A stretch of DNA of 64,000 bases. It comes from Rhodocollybia butyracea. Its lineage: Eukaryota > Basidiomycota > Agaricomycetes > Agaricales > Omphalotaceae. The position numbers were made by a program, and so were the translations under genes. Of the stretch, positions 45,935 to 57,800 are shown in pieces (positions within the stretch are counted from its first letter, which is position 1; each line of letters starts with the position of its first letter). Location: positions 124,001 to 188,000 of the forward strand of contig JADNRY010000088.1 of the NCBI GenBank assembly GCA_015501585.1. The letters run 5' to 3'. Under the pieces are notes generated by a model. The model was not told the origin of the DNA. It was given only the letters and a program-made list of their open reading frames with translations, and ran no database searches.

Positions 45935-46784
45935 TCATACCTTCCGGTTCAAGCTCTTCGCTTGAAGAATCAGCGACTCCTCCATCACGACAAATCTCTG
46001 GACGATGACTTGGTAGTCAATGGCTTTCAGCAACAGCTCCCAAGGTAAGCGGCACAGTGGACTCTGATTTGGTACCCGGAAGGCTCGTGATGGTCGCTTT
46101 ATTCTCGTCAAGTGCCTCCAAAAACTTGGTTCTACCAAAGGTTGGGGACATTCAAGAGATAAGGTCTTCTGATTCTTCTTGAACAAATCGACCATGGAGA
46201 ATTCTGCGTCAGGTGTAGCATGGACGGAACTTTTGATATGAAGGTCAACAAGTGCAGTAGTGGCAGCCTGCATTTGGAGCGGATGTAGCAACATCCTCTT
46301 TGACCGGAGTCGCATCAGGGAGTCGCATCGGGGAAGCTGATTTCCGTCGTCCAAGTGCTAGGAATCAACGCGACCGCCGGGAGTAGCCAGGTTGCACTGA
46401 GTATAACGCGGTAGCCACTGCGCCTTTGGCGATATCTCGCTCGTTCAAAACATTCATCACTGGAGGCGGTAGGAATCTTAATGGGTCATGAATACATGCA
46501 ATGAAAGGGCAAGAGATATAGTTCAACTTTCGTGCGATAGCCCCACCAAGTAGCCTCGATAGATATCTTCGTTGTTGTAGATGGCAGCCATACATTCTTA
46601 ACAGTAGTAGTTGGAGCACTGGGAGTTGTGGGAGAAATAAGAGAGCTGTTCGAGAGTGGAGTAACTGGACTGTTTTTCTGAAAAGGCCACCGTCTCTAAG
46701 CGGCGGTATGTATTGCGTTAGTCCACAAACAGATGAGAAATTCAAGCTTTGAACTTCGAGATGATGTCTTTTGTCAGCAGGCAT
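45935..46784 (-). pseudogene. Degenerate reading frames of unknown protein
   Basis: Two adjacent minus-strand frames: SPLCRLPWELLLKAIDYQVI (weakly reminiscent of an F-box region) downstream of SSVHATPDAEFSMVDLFKKN, and upstream LQQRRYLSRLLGGAIARKLN with SCPFIACIHDPLRFLPPPV. They may be parts of one decayed gene. No family assigned. Confidence 0.3.
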
Positions 46785-47088
46785 GTTTTCAAAAGACTAC
46801 ATAGTGTGCTAGGAATTTCAGGGTATGCGTTACCCTCTATGAAGTAGTAGGTCAATTATCAACCTGACATTTCACCCTAAGTCTGGCTGAATATTAACCT
46901 GGATAAGGATGATTTGCAACCTATCACTAACCTAAGTCTGCTCTTCTAAGTAACCTAATTTCAGCAAATTCAACCTACCAACCTAGGGCACCGCTGATTT
47001 TAACTCTATTTCAGGTTACTTATCAACCTACTCTACCTTCATAGCCGCGGTACCGTTCCAAGGCGACGGTTTTAAACATGGATTTTGC
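46785..47088. other. Intergenic rich in AACCTA words
   Basis: About ten AACCT/AACCTA words between 46859 and 47035, irregularly spaced. No gene. Confidence 0.4.
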
Positions 47089-47623
47089 AAACCTTCTATT
47101 GGTTAAGAGGCGGTTGCGCTGGAATACGTCAAGGCAATATTACTTGACAAGTACCGTAGCTAGCCTTTACGGAGTTGTACCTTGTTGTACTGTGTACAAT
47201 ATATATACATATAGAATCGGGCCCAAATCAGGCCCTCAGGTGGAGAACTGTTGATTTCTAATGTACATCCCGACGTTTCAACTGAAATAACAAAGTCTTC
47301 CGACTTGAAGGTAACCAATCCGATAGTAGCCTCATGCACTGGGACAGTGCATTGGTATCTTCGGAGTCCGAACAAGTAGGTGCTTCGGAGGCTGAGGATA
47401 CACCGATAAAGTCTGCCCAAACCTGCCCAAACAATTTGTTTGTTTTCTTTCAGTTTCATGCTGCAGTAAATCAGGATATATGTAGTAGATAACAGCCCGT
47501 GGATTTAATTTAGGACTCCCCGATGCTGTGTTATTTAAGGTTGTCCAGATTTTTGTCAACTGTAAATCTCATGACCATCCCTGAAGCTATTGATTCCCAC
47601 CACCATTTACCGCAATGAGTTTA

Positions 47624-47713
47624 GTACTTGGTTCACTCGTTGTACTTGGTTCACTCGTTGTACTTGGTTCACTCGTTGTACTTGGTTCACTCGTTGTACT
47701 TGGTTCACTCGTT
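47624..47713. repeat. 18-bp minisatellite x5 across a splice donor
   Basis: Five perfect copies of GTACTTGGTTCACTCGTT. The paralog has the sequence once (GTACTTGGTTCACACTCGTT). Each copy reproduces the exon end and donor CTTG|GTTCAC. Confidence 0.95.
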
Positions 47714-48048
47714 CCTCAAGGCTACTTAGATAATGAACCTCCAAGCCGGGGCTTCAGGTGAGTTAACGGCCGATCGAGGAACTACCACCCACTAAACACT
47801 CCATTCAAGTATTAGGACTGGTGGTCACAGGATGTGATATTGCTTTTACCTGGCGAATGGAGGTGCAATACTATATATGGAGGTGAGCGGGCGAATGTTC
47901 ATCAACGTTGACATTAACCTCGGTTCCACCTTCAGAAAACCTTTACGCATAACATTTGTGCGATGTCTTTTCGTTTTAATGCGATATCTCCCGATCGCAA
48001 TCCATATGTAAGTAGAACAGTCGCTCCCTGGGGTTGAGGACAACCCGC

Positions 48049-48276
48049 TGTGAGCGATAGGTCCAGAAGCGATAATAAGCAAAAGCTTATCAGACAGAAT
48101 TTAGGGGGGTGCGGAAACGGGGGGCGCAAACGATCCCCTTTATTCTAAGTACGGTGGCTAATATATATAGGTTAATCAATAACAAATACAGTAAAGTACG
48201 GGGCAGCGGGTAACATGACCAGGGGGCAGCTGAGACCCGAAACAACAACCGTCGGACCGGCGGTCCACCTTCAACA
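48049..48276 (-). repeat. Left LTR of TRIM-like element
   Basis: 228 bp, begins TGTGAGCGATAGG, ends CCTTCAACA; near-identical to 49091-49319. Confidence 0.9.
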
Positions 48277-48569
48277 CTCCCACTTGTGAGGTCAAAGCAC
48301 ACAGGACAAAAGTAAATAAACAATGAGACAGAAACAGTCCAAGATAAATAAATGAGAGAGAACATACAAAAAGGCTCCCACAACTTCAAGAACCAGGTGG
48401 GGGGTGGCAACAGACATCAACACCAATATCTTCAACATCTCCAATAACCAAAACTCTCTCTCTCAACACACGGCAACAACTTCTTCTTCCAATTCCCAAA
48501 CAAGTCCTCAGACTGATTATCCAAGTTCAACATAATGTCATTTGAGTCCTGGCAAGTATCTGGCATTTC

Positions 48570-48835
48570 GGCGAAACTCCCACAGGAGTCGGTAACGGTG
48601 TGGCAATAAACAGCTTCCCTCGAGAAGAGTCGGTAAACAACCAATCGGCTTCCCACAGGAAGGGTCGGTAACGTGGCGGTCGGCTTCCCACAGGAAGGGT
48701 CGGTAACATGGCGGTCGGCTTCCCACAGGAAGAGTCGGTAACACAGGCAGTCGGCTTCCCACACTGGGAAGAGTCGGTATCCTCGCAGGGATATAACATG
48801 GCAAACTGCTTCCCACAGGAAGAGTTGGGTTCGGG
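48570..48835. repeat. Tandem ~35-bp repeats inside TRIM-like element
   Basis: About seven imperfect units around CGGCTTCCCACAGGAAG + AGTCGGTAACATGGCGGT. Each unit contains the near-palindrome CTTCC.CA.GGAAG. Open frames on the minus strand here are by-products of the repeat. Confidence 0.85.
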
Positions 48836-49090
48836 CACAACAGTGCGGCGGTGGCAATAAGAGGATTCGGGCACAACAGGTGCAGTAGCAGGATGGCAGG
48901 GGTACATGTGCAATGGCAATGACAACACAAGGGTGCAGTTATGATGGGAGTCGGACACAGCAAGGACAGCAGCGGATAGGATGGGTGATACAGCAAATGG
49001 TCTGGATGACTCGGGTCTCCTCAGAGACAGTCAGAGACAGCAGCGAATCGATATGCAGCAGCTGGCAAGGCCAGGGCGGGGACCATAACC

Positions 49091-49319
49091 TGTGAGCGAT
49101 AGGTCCAGAAGCGATAATAAGCAAAAGCTTATCAGACAGAATTTAGGGGGGCGCGGAAACGGGGGGCGCAAACGATCCCCTTTATTCTAAGTACGGTGGC
49201 TAATATATATAGGTTAATCAATAACAAATACGGTAAAGTACGGGGCAGCGGGTAACATGACCGGGGGGGCAGCTGAGACCCGAAACAACAACCGTCGGAC
49301 CGGCGGTCCACCTTCAACA
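49091..49319 (-). repeat. Right LTR of TRIM-like element
   Basis: 229 bp, same ends as the left LTR. Confidence 0.9.
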
Positions 49320-50865
49320 CCCGCATTAATTAAAAATCTAGTATCTACTTGATTTTCGCCAGTATATGGATAAACGGTGTTGGGCGAGTACCAGAAGAAC
49401 ATTGCAAGAGTATCGCGATTTTCCGCGTTCTCGCAGGCTCTAGCATGCTCTTGTTACTCGATTTGGTTCTTATGCTTCGAGGTCCGTCCAAAAACCAGCC
49501 GTAAACAAGCTTCGTGGCTTCCGTCTTGTTCTGATTCTTAAATTTTTTAGTCTTTGCCCTATACGACCAAAGCCGATTAATAGGCGTATTTCTTTTGTCC
49601 TTGCTTGTGATAAGAATTGCTTCATCGGTCTATACCTTCCAGGATCACCTACTATTGAGATTCCCAGAAGAAATTAAGTTTCCCAACTACTATTGCATCG
49701 CTGAAATCAGTTTCAAAGATGCTCCAGGGAATCCACTCTTGATGTTCATGTCCGTCTCTACATATATATTATTCAACGTTTCACTAATGACTCCAACAAT
49801 ACTTATTACTAGATACGGGGAACTGATCACTCAGTCAGTGATCATTGCCCTAGCTATGAAGCGCACCGTCTGGGACCTTCACCAGTATTCCTACTCTCTG
49901 TTTTCCGTGCTCAACAGAGATGGTTTGGTAGTATTCTGCGCCGTCAGTGGTAACACACCAATCTACTCATCGCCAGAACGCATATACTCACATATTACTA
50001 TCAGTGGCGATGGTTGCAACAGGCGTAGCATCAATGAAGGAAGGAGCAGGGTGTTTTCGTATTTCCGTGAGTTGTGCGCTTGTTGGGGACTCGATTCGGT
50101 CACCACTGAAAACTTCTACTAACAGGCTGTTCATATCATTAATCTCTGCTGTGGTATGTGGTTACTGACGCCGCGCGCGCTACTTTATATTCAACACATC
50201 TATAGGGGTGCCACACCATTCTCAACCTGCAAAAGCTGGAGTTCACAGGTGCAAGTTCGAACTCATCTGAGCGCAAGGGAGACCTAGAGCTTACTATCAT
50301 CGAAAATGTGGATATAACAGAATGGGATGTACCATGGGATACAAGCACCTTTCAAATAGTCGAGCATGATACCCCTATCCATATATATGTATGAGGAGCT
50401 GGAGAATAATTTAGCGTCGGTATGGAATGAGGTTTGGTATTTATCGTGGTGTTTAAAGCAAGGGAATGGAGTGGAGAATGCGAGTTCATTAAACTAGCTA
50501 TGCGCTTTTCGTCATCCAGAGTATTCGTAACCTCACTGCCCATCACTCATCCACATGTTCCCGGGGTGACCCTAGGATATGTAGGTTTGTAGACAGCCTC
50601 CGAGCCTCGTCGAGTGTCAAGAATGTTTAAAAACGAGTGTCGAGCGTGTAATCTTGCGATGTGTCGTGGTTCTCCCAGGCACTATCTCATCTCATCTGAA
50701 TTGGGCAGCGCTTTTTGCTGGCGCAAACCGTTGATACCTATCGATGGTGCTCTGCACCCATTTACACTGCCTGCCTGTAAACAAACTTATAAAGTGGGCC
50801 TACTAGGGCTTGGTTTGCTCTCTAGCCATTGAACAAACAGGAAACCTTTCGGTACGTTTGAGTCA

Positions 50866-51245
50866 AGATGCTGCCTATGCTGCCAAACTCACCCATTGAA
50901 AAAGTATTCATGTGATTCCTTCAAACCACCGGTACAGACCCGAAGCTCGTCTACTTTGGGGACGAGCAGAAGATACCAAAATATGCGATCCTCTCGCACG
51001 TATGGGGAGACGGGGAAGTGGGGTTCCAAGATATGCAGGATCCATTGAAGAGAAAGGGCATATGGCAAAGGGTGGTCCAAGATTGTGGGAGCATGCAAGC
51101 TGGCGTGCAGCGATGATTGGGAGTACATCTGGATTGACACCTGCTCGGTGCTGCATTAATAAACCGAGCAGTGCCGAGCTCTCAGAGGCCATCGACTCGA
51201 TGTACAGATACTACCGCGGGGCAGAAGTTTGCTACGCCTGACGGA
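50866..51245 (+). pseudogene. HET-domain (heterokaryon incompatibility) protein fragment
   Basis: Reads GTDPKLVYFGDEQKIPKYAI, LSHVWGDGEVGFQDMQD, then in shifted frames DDWEYIWIDTCSV and SSAELSEAIDSMYRYYRGAE, VCYA. These are the HET signature blocks (Y-A-I-L-S-H-x-W, W-I-D-T-C, SAELSEAINSMYxWY) in the correct order. At least two frameshifts and stops, and the sequence after the HET core is missing. HET proteins trigger incompatibility cell death when unlike fungal individuals fuse; this copy cannot do so. It lies between D1 and an H-repeat. Confidence 0.85.
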
Positions 51246-51289
51246 TATGCGAAGTGACGGTCTCAGTAGGAAAGGGCATGACTAGTATG

Positions 51290-51680
51290 CCTCTCAGTTA
51301 GGCTCTAATACGCGCTTATTTATTCTCCATTTGTCTTTGTAAAATGGACTGATGTCTTTCTTCTGTTTCAGCACATTGCAACAGACTCGCTTCACCTCGC
51401 TTCCCCAAATTCCGCGCCTTTCTTGATGTCTCGAGTTCAACCATTGTCGAAACGGGTCTTGCCTCTCCCTGTTCTCTGACTGTTCTCCTTGGACACCTAC
51501 TCCGTTCACGGCCCTGAACCGATTAGAAAGGGAAGGGTTGGGATATGAACGAGAGAACAATAGGAAGATAGGCCGGTGTGCTTCACTATCATGCGGGCCT
51601 CGTAAACGATTAGGTCATGTCGAGTTTCTATGTTGCGTGTTTTTGGCGAGAAGTGTGGAGGTGCTTTAACAACGAATCGT
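51290..51680 (+). repeat. H-repeat, copy 2
   Basis: Second copy of the ~400 bp repeat, directly after the HET fragment and before D2. Confidence 0.7.
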
Positions 51681-51774
51681 CATATATCACTAGAATAGAG
51701 TTGTACAGTATGTATGTAGACTGGTAAATGCATAAAGTATATTTGACGATGCTATGTAGGTACCGGGGACGTCG

Positions 51775-54017
51775 AACCTTCTATTGGTTAAGAGGCGGTT
51801 GCGCTGCATTCCAGAACACGTCAAGACAATACTCGACAAGTACCGTAGCTAGCCTTTACGGAGTTGTACCTAGTTGTACTGTGTACAATATATATACATA
51901 TAGAATCGGGCCCTCAGGTGGAGAGCTGTTGATTTCTAATGTACATGTATGTATCCACCCCGACGTTTCAACTGAAATAACAAAGTCTTCCGACTTGAAG
52001 GTAACCAATCCGATAGTAGCCTCATACAGGACAGTGCATTGGTATCTTCAGAGTCCGAACAAGTAGGGTGCTTCGGAGGCTGAGGATACATCGACAAAGT
52101 CTATCCTCTGCCCAGGCAACCCGTTTATTTTCTTCCAGTTTCATGCTGCAGTAAAACAGGATATAGTAGATAACATGCAGCCCGTAGATTTAATTTAGGT
52201 CTCCCTGATGCTGTGTTATTTAAGAGTATTTAAGGTTGTCCAGATTTTTGTCAACTGTAAATCCCATGACCATCCCTGAAGCTATTGACTCCCAGCTACT
52301 ATTTACCGCGATGAGTTTAGTACTTGGTTCACACTCGTTCCTCGAGACGACTTAGATGATGAACCTCCAAGCCGGGGCTTCAGGTGAGTTAACGGCCGAT
52401 CGAGGAACTACCACCCACTAAACACTCCATTCAAGTATTAGGACTGGTGGTCACAGGATGTGATATTGCTTTTACCTGGCGGATGGAGGTGCAAAATCAT
52501 ATATGGAGGTGAACGGCGAATGTTCATCAACGTTGAAACGTTGACATTAACCTCCATTTTCAGGAAACCTTTACGCATAACATTTGTGCGATGTCTTTTC
52601 GTCATAATGCGATATCTCCCGATAGCAATCCATATGTAAGCAGAACAATCGCTCCCTGAGGTTGAGGACAACTCACATTAATTAGAATTCTAGTATCTAC
52701 TTGATTTTCGCCAGTATATGGACAAACGGTGTTGGGAAAGTACCAGAAGAACATTGCAAGAGTATCGCGACTTTCCGCGCTCTCGCCGGCTCCAGCATGC
52801 TCTTGTCACTCGATCTGGTTCTTATACTTCGAGGTCTGTCCAAAAGTAAACAAGCTTCGCGGCCTCTGTCTTGTTCTGATTCTTAATTTTTTAGTCTTCG
52901 CCCTATACGACCGAAGCCGATTGATAGGCGTATTTCTTTTGTCCTTGCTTGTGATAAGAATTGTTTTATCACTATATCATACCTCCCAGGATAACCCATT
53001 AAGATTCCCAGAGGAGGTTAAGTTTACCAACCACTATTGCATCGCTGAAATCAGTTTCAAAGATGCTCCAGGGAATCCACTCTTGGTGTTCATGTCCGTC
53101 TCTACATATATATTATTCAACGTTTCACTAATGACTCCAACAATACTTATTACTAGATACGGGGAATTGATCACTCAGTCAGTGATCATTGCCCTAGCTA
53201 TGAAGCGCACCGTCTGGGACCTTCGCCAGTATTCCTACTCTCTGTTTTCCGTACTCAACAGAGATGGTTTGGTAGTATTCTGCGCCGTCAGTGGTAACAT
53301 ACCAATCTACTCATCGCCAGATCGCATATACTCACATATTATCATCAGTGGCGATGGTTGCAACAGGCGTAGCATCAGTGAAGAAAGGAGCAGGGGGTGT
53401 TTTCGTATTTCCGTGAGTTGTGCGCTTGTTGGGGATTCGATTCGGTCACCACTGAGAACTTCTACTAACAGGCTGTTCATATCGTTAATCTCTGCTGTGG
53501 TATGTTTACTGATGCCGCATGGGCTACTTTATATTCAACACATCTATAGGGGTGCCACACCATTCTCAACCTGCAAAAACTGGAGTTGACAGGTGCAAGT
53601 TCGAACTCATCTGAGCGCAAGGGAGACATAGAGCTTACTACCATCGAAGATGTGGATATAACGGAATGGGATGTGCCATGGGATACTAGCACCTTTCAAA
53701 TAGTCGAGCATAATACCCCTATCCATACGTAGGTAGGAGGAGCTGGAGAATAATTTAGCGTCGGTATGGAAGGAGGTTTGGTGTTTATCGTGGTGTTTAA
53801 AGCAAAGGAATGGAGTGGAGAATGCGATTTTATTAAACTAGCTTAGCGCTTTTCGTCATCCAGAGTATTCGTAACCTGTGCCCATCGTTCATCCACATAT
53901 TCCCGGGGTGATATGTAGGTCTGTAGACAGCCTCCGAGCCTCGTCGAGTGTCAAGAATCTAAAGAAACGAGCGTTGAGCGTGTAATTTTGCGATGTGTTG
54001 TGGTTCTCCCAGGGCCT
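51775..54017 (+). repeat. Segmental duplication D2
   Basis: Copy of D1 without the TRIM-like element and with a single minisatellite unit. Contains the intact DUF6533-type gene. Confidence 0.85.
52266..53732 (+). CDS. DUF6533-type integral membrane protein (337 aa, 8 exons)
   Basis: Exons 52266-52326, 52442-52508, 52564-52635, 52694-52833, 52895-53293, 53349-53412, 53472-53499, 53550-53732; lengths sum to 1014 nt, in frame with one terminal stop. N-terminal part shows the DUF6533 pattern: helix, GCDIAFTWRMEVQNHIWRKP (W..E...IW), then LFVIMRYLPIAIH. Further helices: FRALAGSSMLLSLDLVLILR, VFALYDRSRLIGVFLLSLLV, a segment before TQSVIIALAMKRTVWDL, VAMVATGVASVKKGAGG, VFVFPLFISLISAVGC. The C-terminal tail is acidic and cytosol-like (EDVDITEWDVPWDT). 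The family is abundant in mushrooms and functionally uncharacterised. Exon 5 could hide one more intron (a GT..ACTAG candidate at about 53086-53157), but reading through is open. Paralogs: 47571-50394 (broken) and the right window edge. Confidence 0.75.
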
Positions 54018-54420
54018 CCGACAAAATCGCTCTTAGCCCACAAGATCCCTCGCCAGCAGGGAACTGGGTACTGATCGTTTCTGTTGACTCTCGTGTGCTT
54101 CAAAACTCTCCTAATCAGTACAAGTCTGAAATCGAAGTTACTAGACGCTGGGAAAGGTCTCACTTGGCACAGTGAGACCCTGTTGGAAAGATGGCCGCTG
54201 TACGAAGTATCTGTATATCATTTTTGCAGTGTTTTAGTGTTTTTTTTTGTAAAAAAAAACATTTTCCCAACTAAGTACGCCAGGCTGAGTGACGAAGGGC
54301 GATGGAGTATTCTCCAGATAAGCAGAACTTCATCCTAATCAGTAGTTAATTAGAGGTGAGAAACAGAAAAGAAACACAATATCCCATACCTGCTGCCACC
54401 CCATTTTCTCAGTACTTATC
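54017..54420. other. Spacer between D2 and H-repeat copy 3
   Basis: No gene. Holds a T10/A9 self-complementary run at about 54240-54262. Confidence 0.4.
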
Positions 54421-54800
54421 AGATATTCCATGTTCACCCTCATCCCAACCACACTTCAGCAGATTGCAACGAACTCACTTCATCTCTCTTCCCTAGATTC
54501 TGCGCCTTTCTTGGTGTTTGGAGTTCAACGATTGTCGAAACAGCTCTTGCGTCTCCCAGTTCTAACTTCTCTGCCTGTTTCTCCTTGTACACTTACTCTG
54601 TTCACGGCCCTGAACCGGTTAGAAAGGGAAAGGTTGGGATGCTGTTATATAGAATGGAGGAGAGAACAATAGGCAGATAAACCGTCGTGCTTCACTAGCA
54701 CGCGGCCCTCGTAAGCGACAAGGGCCATGTCGAGCTTCTATGTTGCGTTTTTTGGCCGAGAAGTGTCAAAGTACCAACGAGCGTTCAATTATAATCGTCA
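54420..54800 (+). repeat. H-repeat, copy 3
   Basis: Third copy, just downstream of D2 and next to the 3' end of the GH3 gene. Confidence 0.7.
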
Positions 54801-54874
54801 TACCACTAAATAGTAGGTAGGCTGGTAAATTTATAAAGTATATCTGACGATGGTATGTAGGGACCGGGGCGCTC

Positions 54875-57800
54875 TCAAGGCGTCCAAGTTGCGCTCTAAA
54901 GCATCACGAATGAGCCAGAGATAACCGAAAGTGTGTAGATTGAAACTTACAAGAGGGAGGTTACGGGAGCTACCACCGACCGCGATTGTAAAAGTTCCGT
55001 TGGGAACATACCACTGCTGATCGACGACGGACCATACACTAACATCCTTGCGGCGGATGGCGAAAGAAGCAGTGGCACAGGCTCCAGCTTTGATGTCTTT
55101 AACTTTGTCAAAACCACGAAGCATGCGGATAGGCTGTCCCTCTTCGGGGATCGAAATATACTGTATGAATAATCATAAGTGATCAACAGAGCCGCGTGGG
55201 CACAAGAAAACTCACCAGTTGTGCAACTTCGCTTCCAATGACATTACCTGCACATTGGGCGGTCAGTGTCGAGCAGTCTTTATAAGGGTAGAGTGAACAT
55301 TTACCAGAGTTGGTGATAACGGCAGACGCGGTGAACAGGACGTCGTACAACGAGTTGGTACCATCGGACTCGGCAAACTTCTCTGCAGTCGCCATATACG
55401 ATGTGTTATCGCTGGAGCCCGTGCAATCGATAACCAGTTCCGAATAGTCAAAGGTCGTGTAAGAAAGACCAAAGCCGAATTCTATCCAATTCTTCAGATA
55501 TGATATTCTTGGCCCGCTGTAGCTTATTTACATACCGTAGCGTGGTGTGATATTTTTCTGGTCAAACCATCTGTAGTCCAATGTAAGTATGGATTGATTA
55601 AGACCAGTGTTTATTTTACCTGTAATCAATGAAAGCGCCTTCAGTGAAATTGACCTCCGGGGAAAAGACGGGATCGTCGATTATGCCATTAGGCTGGATA
55701 AAGATATCAGCATCACTGAAGGAAGAAAAAGTCGCTCCTAACTCACAGGGTAGTCATCTATGCTCTTACCCCAAGTCCATGGGAGTTTACCACTGGGAGA
55801 AATATCTCCGTACAAGACCGGAATGAGACCCCCGCCCGCTTCCTGGCCAGGGAGATAGGCCATAACAATCGCAGTAACGTTCTCATTCTCGACCCACTTC
55901 TCAATATCGACAACGCCGGTGCTGTGGATTACGAGAACGACATTTGAGGAGTAGTTGACGGCTTGGGCGATCAGGAAGTCCTGATCCTCTGGGATGCTAA
56001 GATCGGGGATATCTACAGCCTCCGCAGAATAACGATTTACGAAAACGAGGGTAGCGTCGGCGGTGCGCAAAAGTTCACTGATCGCCGCAGTCTCAGCAGC
56101 GCTTCCACTTTGCGAAATCACGGCGCCGATCTAGAAAAAGAATCAGGCAACAGTGATTTGAAGTGTTTGCGTTAACATACCTCAGCACCAGTCTCTATAG
56201 CACGCTGCTTAAGAGCATCGATAGGTGTGATGATATAAGGAGCGAAGCTAGAACCAGACCCTCCTCCCGTAGTAAGGGTGCCATTCTAAAGGAAAAATGA
56301 GTAACAACCGATGTATAGCAAAGATATTACTCACAAGGTTTTGGTAATCACAGCCCGAGCCATATGAACCACATGCATTCACGCCAAGAACGTTGTCAGA
56401 CGCGTCGTTTCCGAGGACAGCGATACGTTGAGGGTTATTGAGAGGGAGACCACCTGTGTTTTTGAGAAGGGTGACACTAGAGGAGCCAATTTCTCTAATG
56501 AGATCGGTAGTTCCAGGCTTTCTAACATTGCGGAAACGATCGGGGAAATAGCTTAAAGGAAATAACGCATTCTAATAGAGAATTCAGCGATCGAGGAAAA
56601 GATGAAGGATCATAAGATACTAACAAAACCAACATCAGGAAGAGGATTGATGTCCATTCTGAAAATTTACCATTAAAAGTTTAGCCAAAGAAATAAAATA
56701 CGAAAGACGAGCTCACCCGAGGTGGTAATAAGAGGTCAATATACGAATAACCTTGTCGCGAAGCACCTGCTCGGTGATAGTACCATTATTAACCATGTCG
56801 ACCATATTCGAACCCCAGAATGAGCCGAAGAACCCTCCATAGCCAAACCCAGGCATTCCCTGATAATGATAAGACGGCGGAATACAACAGAGGAAGAACA
56901 GGTACACACCATGTCGAGACCATTCCTAGCTGAATCCACGTTGTCCCACTGGCCTCCCCAATCACTAACGACGCTTCCCTGGAAATTCAACTCTGTCTTG
57001 AGCAAATAGTTGAGAGAGTACGCATTGGCGCAAGCATGAGTGTCATTGATACGATTGTATGAGCACCTGTTGAGCTGGTGTAAGGAGAATCTCAACGGGT
57101 AGAAGGAAAAAGAATGTACATGATATGGCTGGTTCCAGCACGAACAGCTTCAGTGAATGCCCACAGATAAACCTCATGAGTGGTCTTGTCATCGACATTA
57201 GAGGATATTCTAGAAGGACGAGGAGTCAACAAGGACACAAATAAAGGTGTTGAGTGACTGACGGTAGCTGCGCAGCTTGATCGGGAGCAGGGAAAGCGGA
57301 GTACTGGTCGCGGAACGTCTCTTGCTCGTATGCAATGAACTATGAAAACGAATTAATAAGTCTCAATACACGATGCAAGAATCGTACATGTTTTGCGACG
57401 GGGGCAACGCTGGAGTTCAGCATACCCGCAACAGCCTGATAAGAGGCTTCACCACAAGCGTAAGGATCTGCGAATGTACCTTCCCAAGCCCGTCCGTTAA
57501 GAACACTGCGACCGAGTGCTGTACGAGTTTAGAATGATTACTTCAGGGATAACACTAGTACTCACGTCCACCCGTAACAGGCGCCAGCTGAAAATCTCTG
57601 AGCTTCGAGTAGCTGTGAAACTTGAAAGAAAAAAACTGACCGGAATATGAACACCTTGGTCATGAAACTCTTGACCCATAGCTTTGCTGCGCGCATAGAT
57701 GAGGTCTCTGTCCCATGTAGCGGCGGAAGTTAAACCGGCAGGGAACTGAGAGACACCATGAGCGCCGCGAACACCAACAGGACCATCCTCGAGACACAAG

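Larger units (their letters stand above)
48049..49319 (-). mobile_element. Non-autonomous LTR element (TRIM-like), 1271 bp
   Basis: LTRs 48049-48276 (228 bp) and 49091-49319 (229 bp) with TG..CA ends and only about three differences, flanked by a perfect 5-bp duplication CCCGC (48044-48048 and 49320-49324). The paralogous intron in D2 is the empty site (ACAACTCACATTAATT against ACAACCCGC..CCCGCATTAATT). The 814-bp interior has no gag or pol. Orientation is probably minus: GGTTATGGTCCCC, resembling a half-tRNA-iMet primer site, follows the right LTR, and the purine run AAGTGGGAG abuts the left one. Confidence 0.9.
47571..50394 (+). pseudogene. DUF6533-type membrane protein, broken copy with TRIM in an intron
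   Basis: Exon-by-exon match to the intact gene at 52266-53732. Lesions: exon 1 is one base shorter (CCCACCACCATTTACCGC) and runs into TGA; the exon 1/intron 1 junction is duplicated five times as an 18-bp minisatellite; intron 3 holds the LTR element 48049-49319; and two G are missing in the G-run at about 50048 (AGCAGGGTG against AGCAGGGGGTG), shifting the exon before the last helix. Well-conserved pieces remain: MKRTVWDLHQYSYSLFSVLN and the last exon with EWDVPWDTSTFQIVEH to the stop at 50394. Confidence 0.75.
47089..50680 (+). repeat. Segmental duplication D1
   Basis: Matches D2 at 51775-54017 from AACCTTCTATTGGTTAAGAGG to GGTTCTCCCAGG. D1 is longer by a 1271-bp LTR element and an expanded minisatellite. 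It carries the broken DUF6533 copy. Confidence 0.85.

Noticed and set aside
46859..47035. Cluster of AACCTA words resembling telomeric CCCTAA
   Set aside because: Irregular spacing and no true CCCTAA arrays, so not an interstitial telomere.
48432..48996. Overlapping minus-strand frames of about 140 codons rich in CGKPTA/LPVGSR repeats
   Set aside because: They arise from the ~35-bp tandem repeat inside the TRIM-like element; all three frames are open for the same reason.
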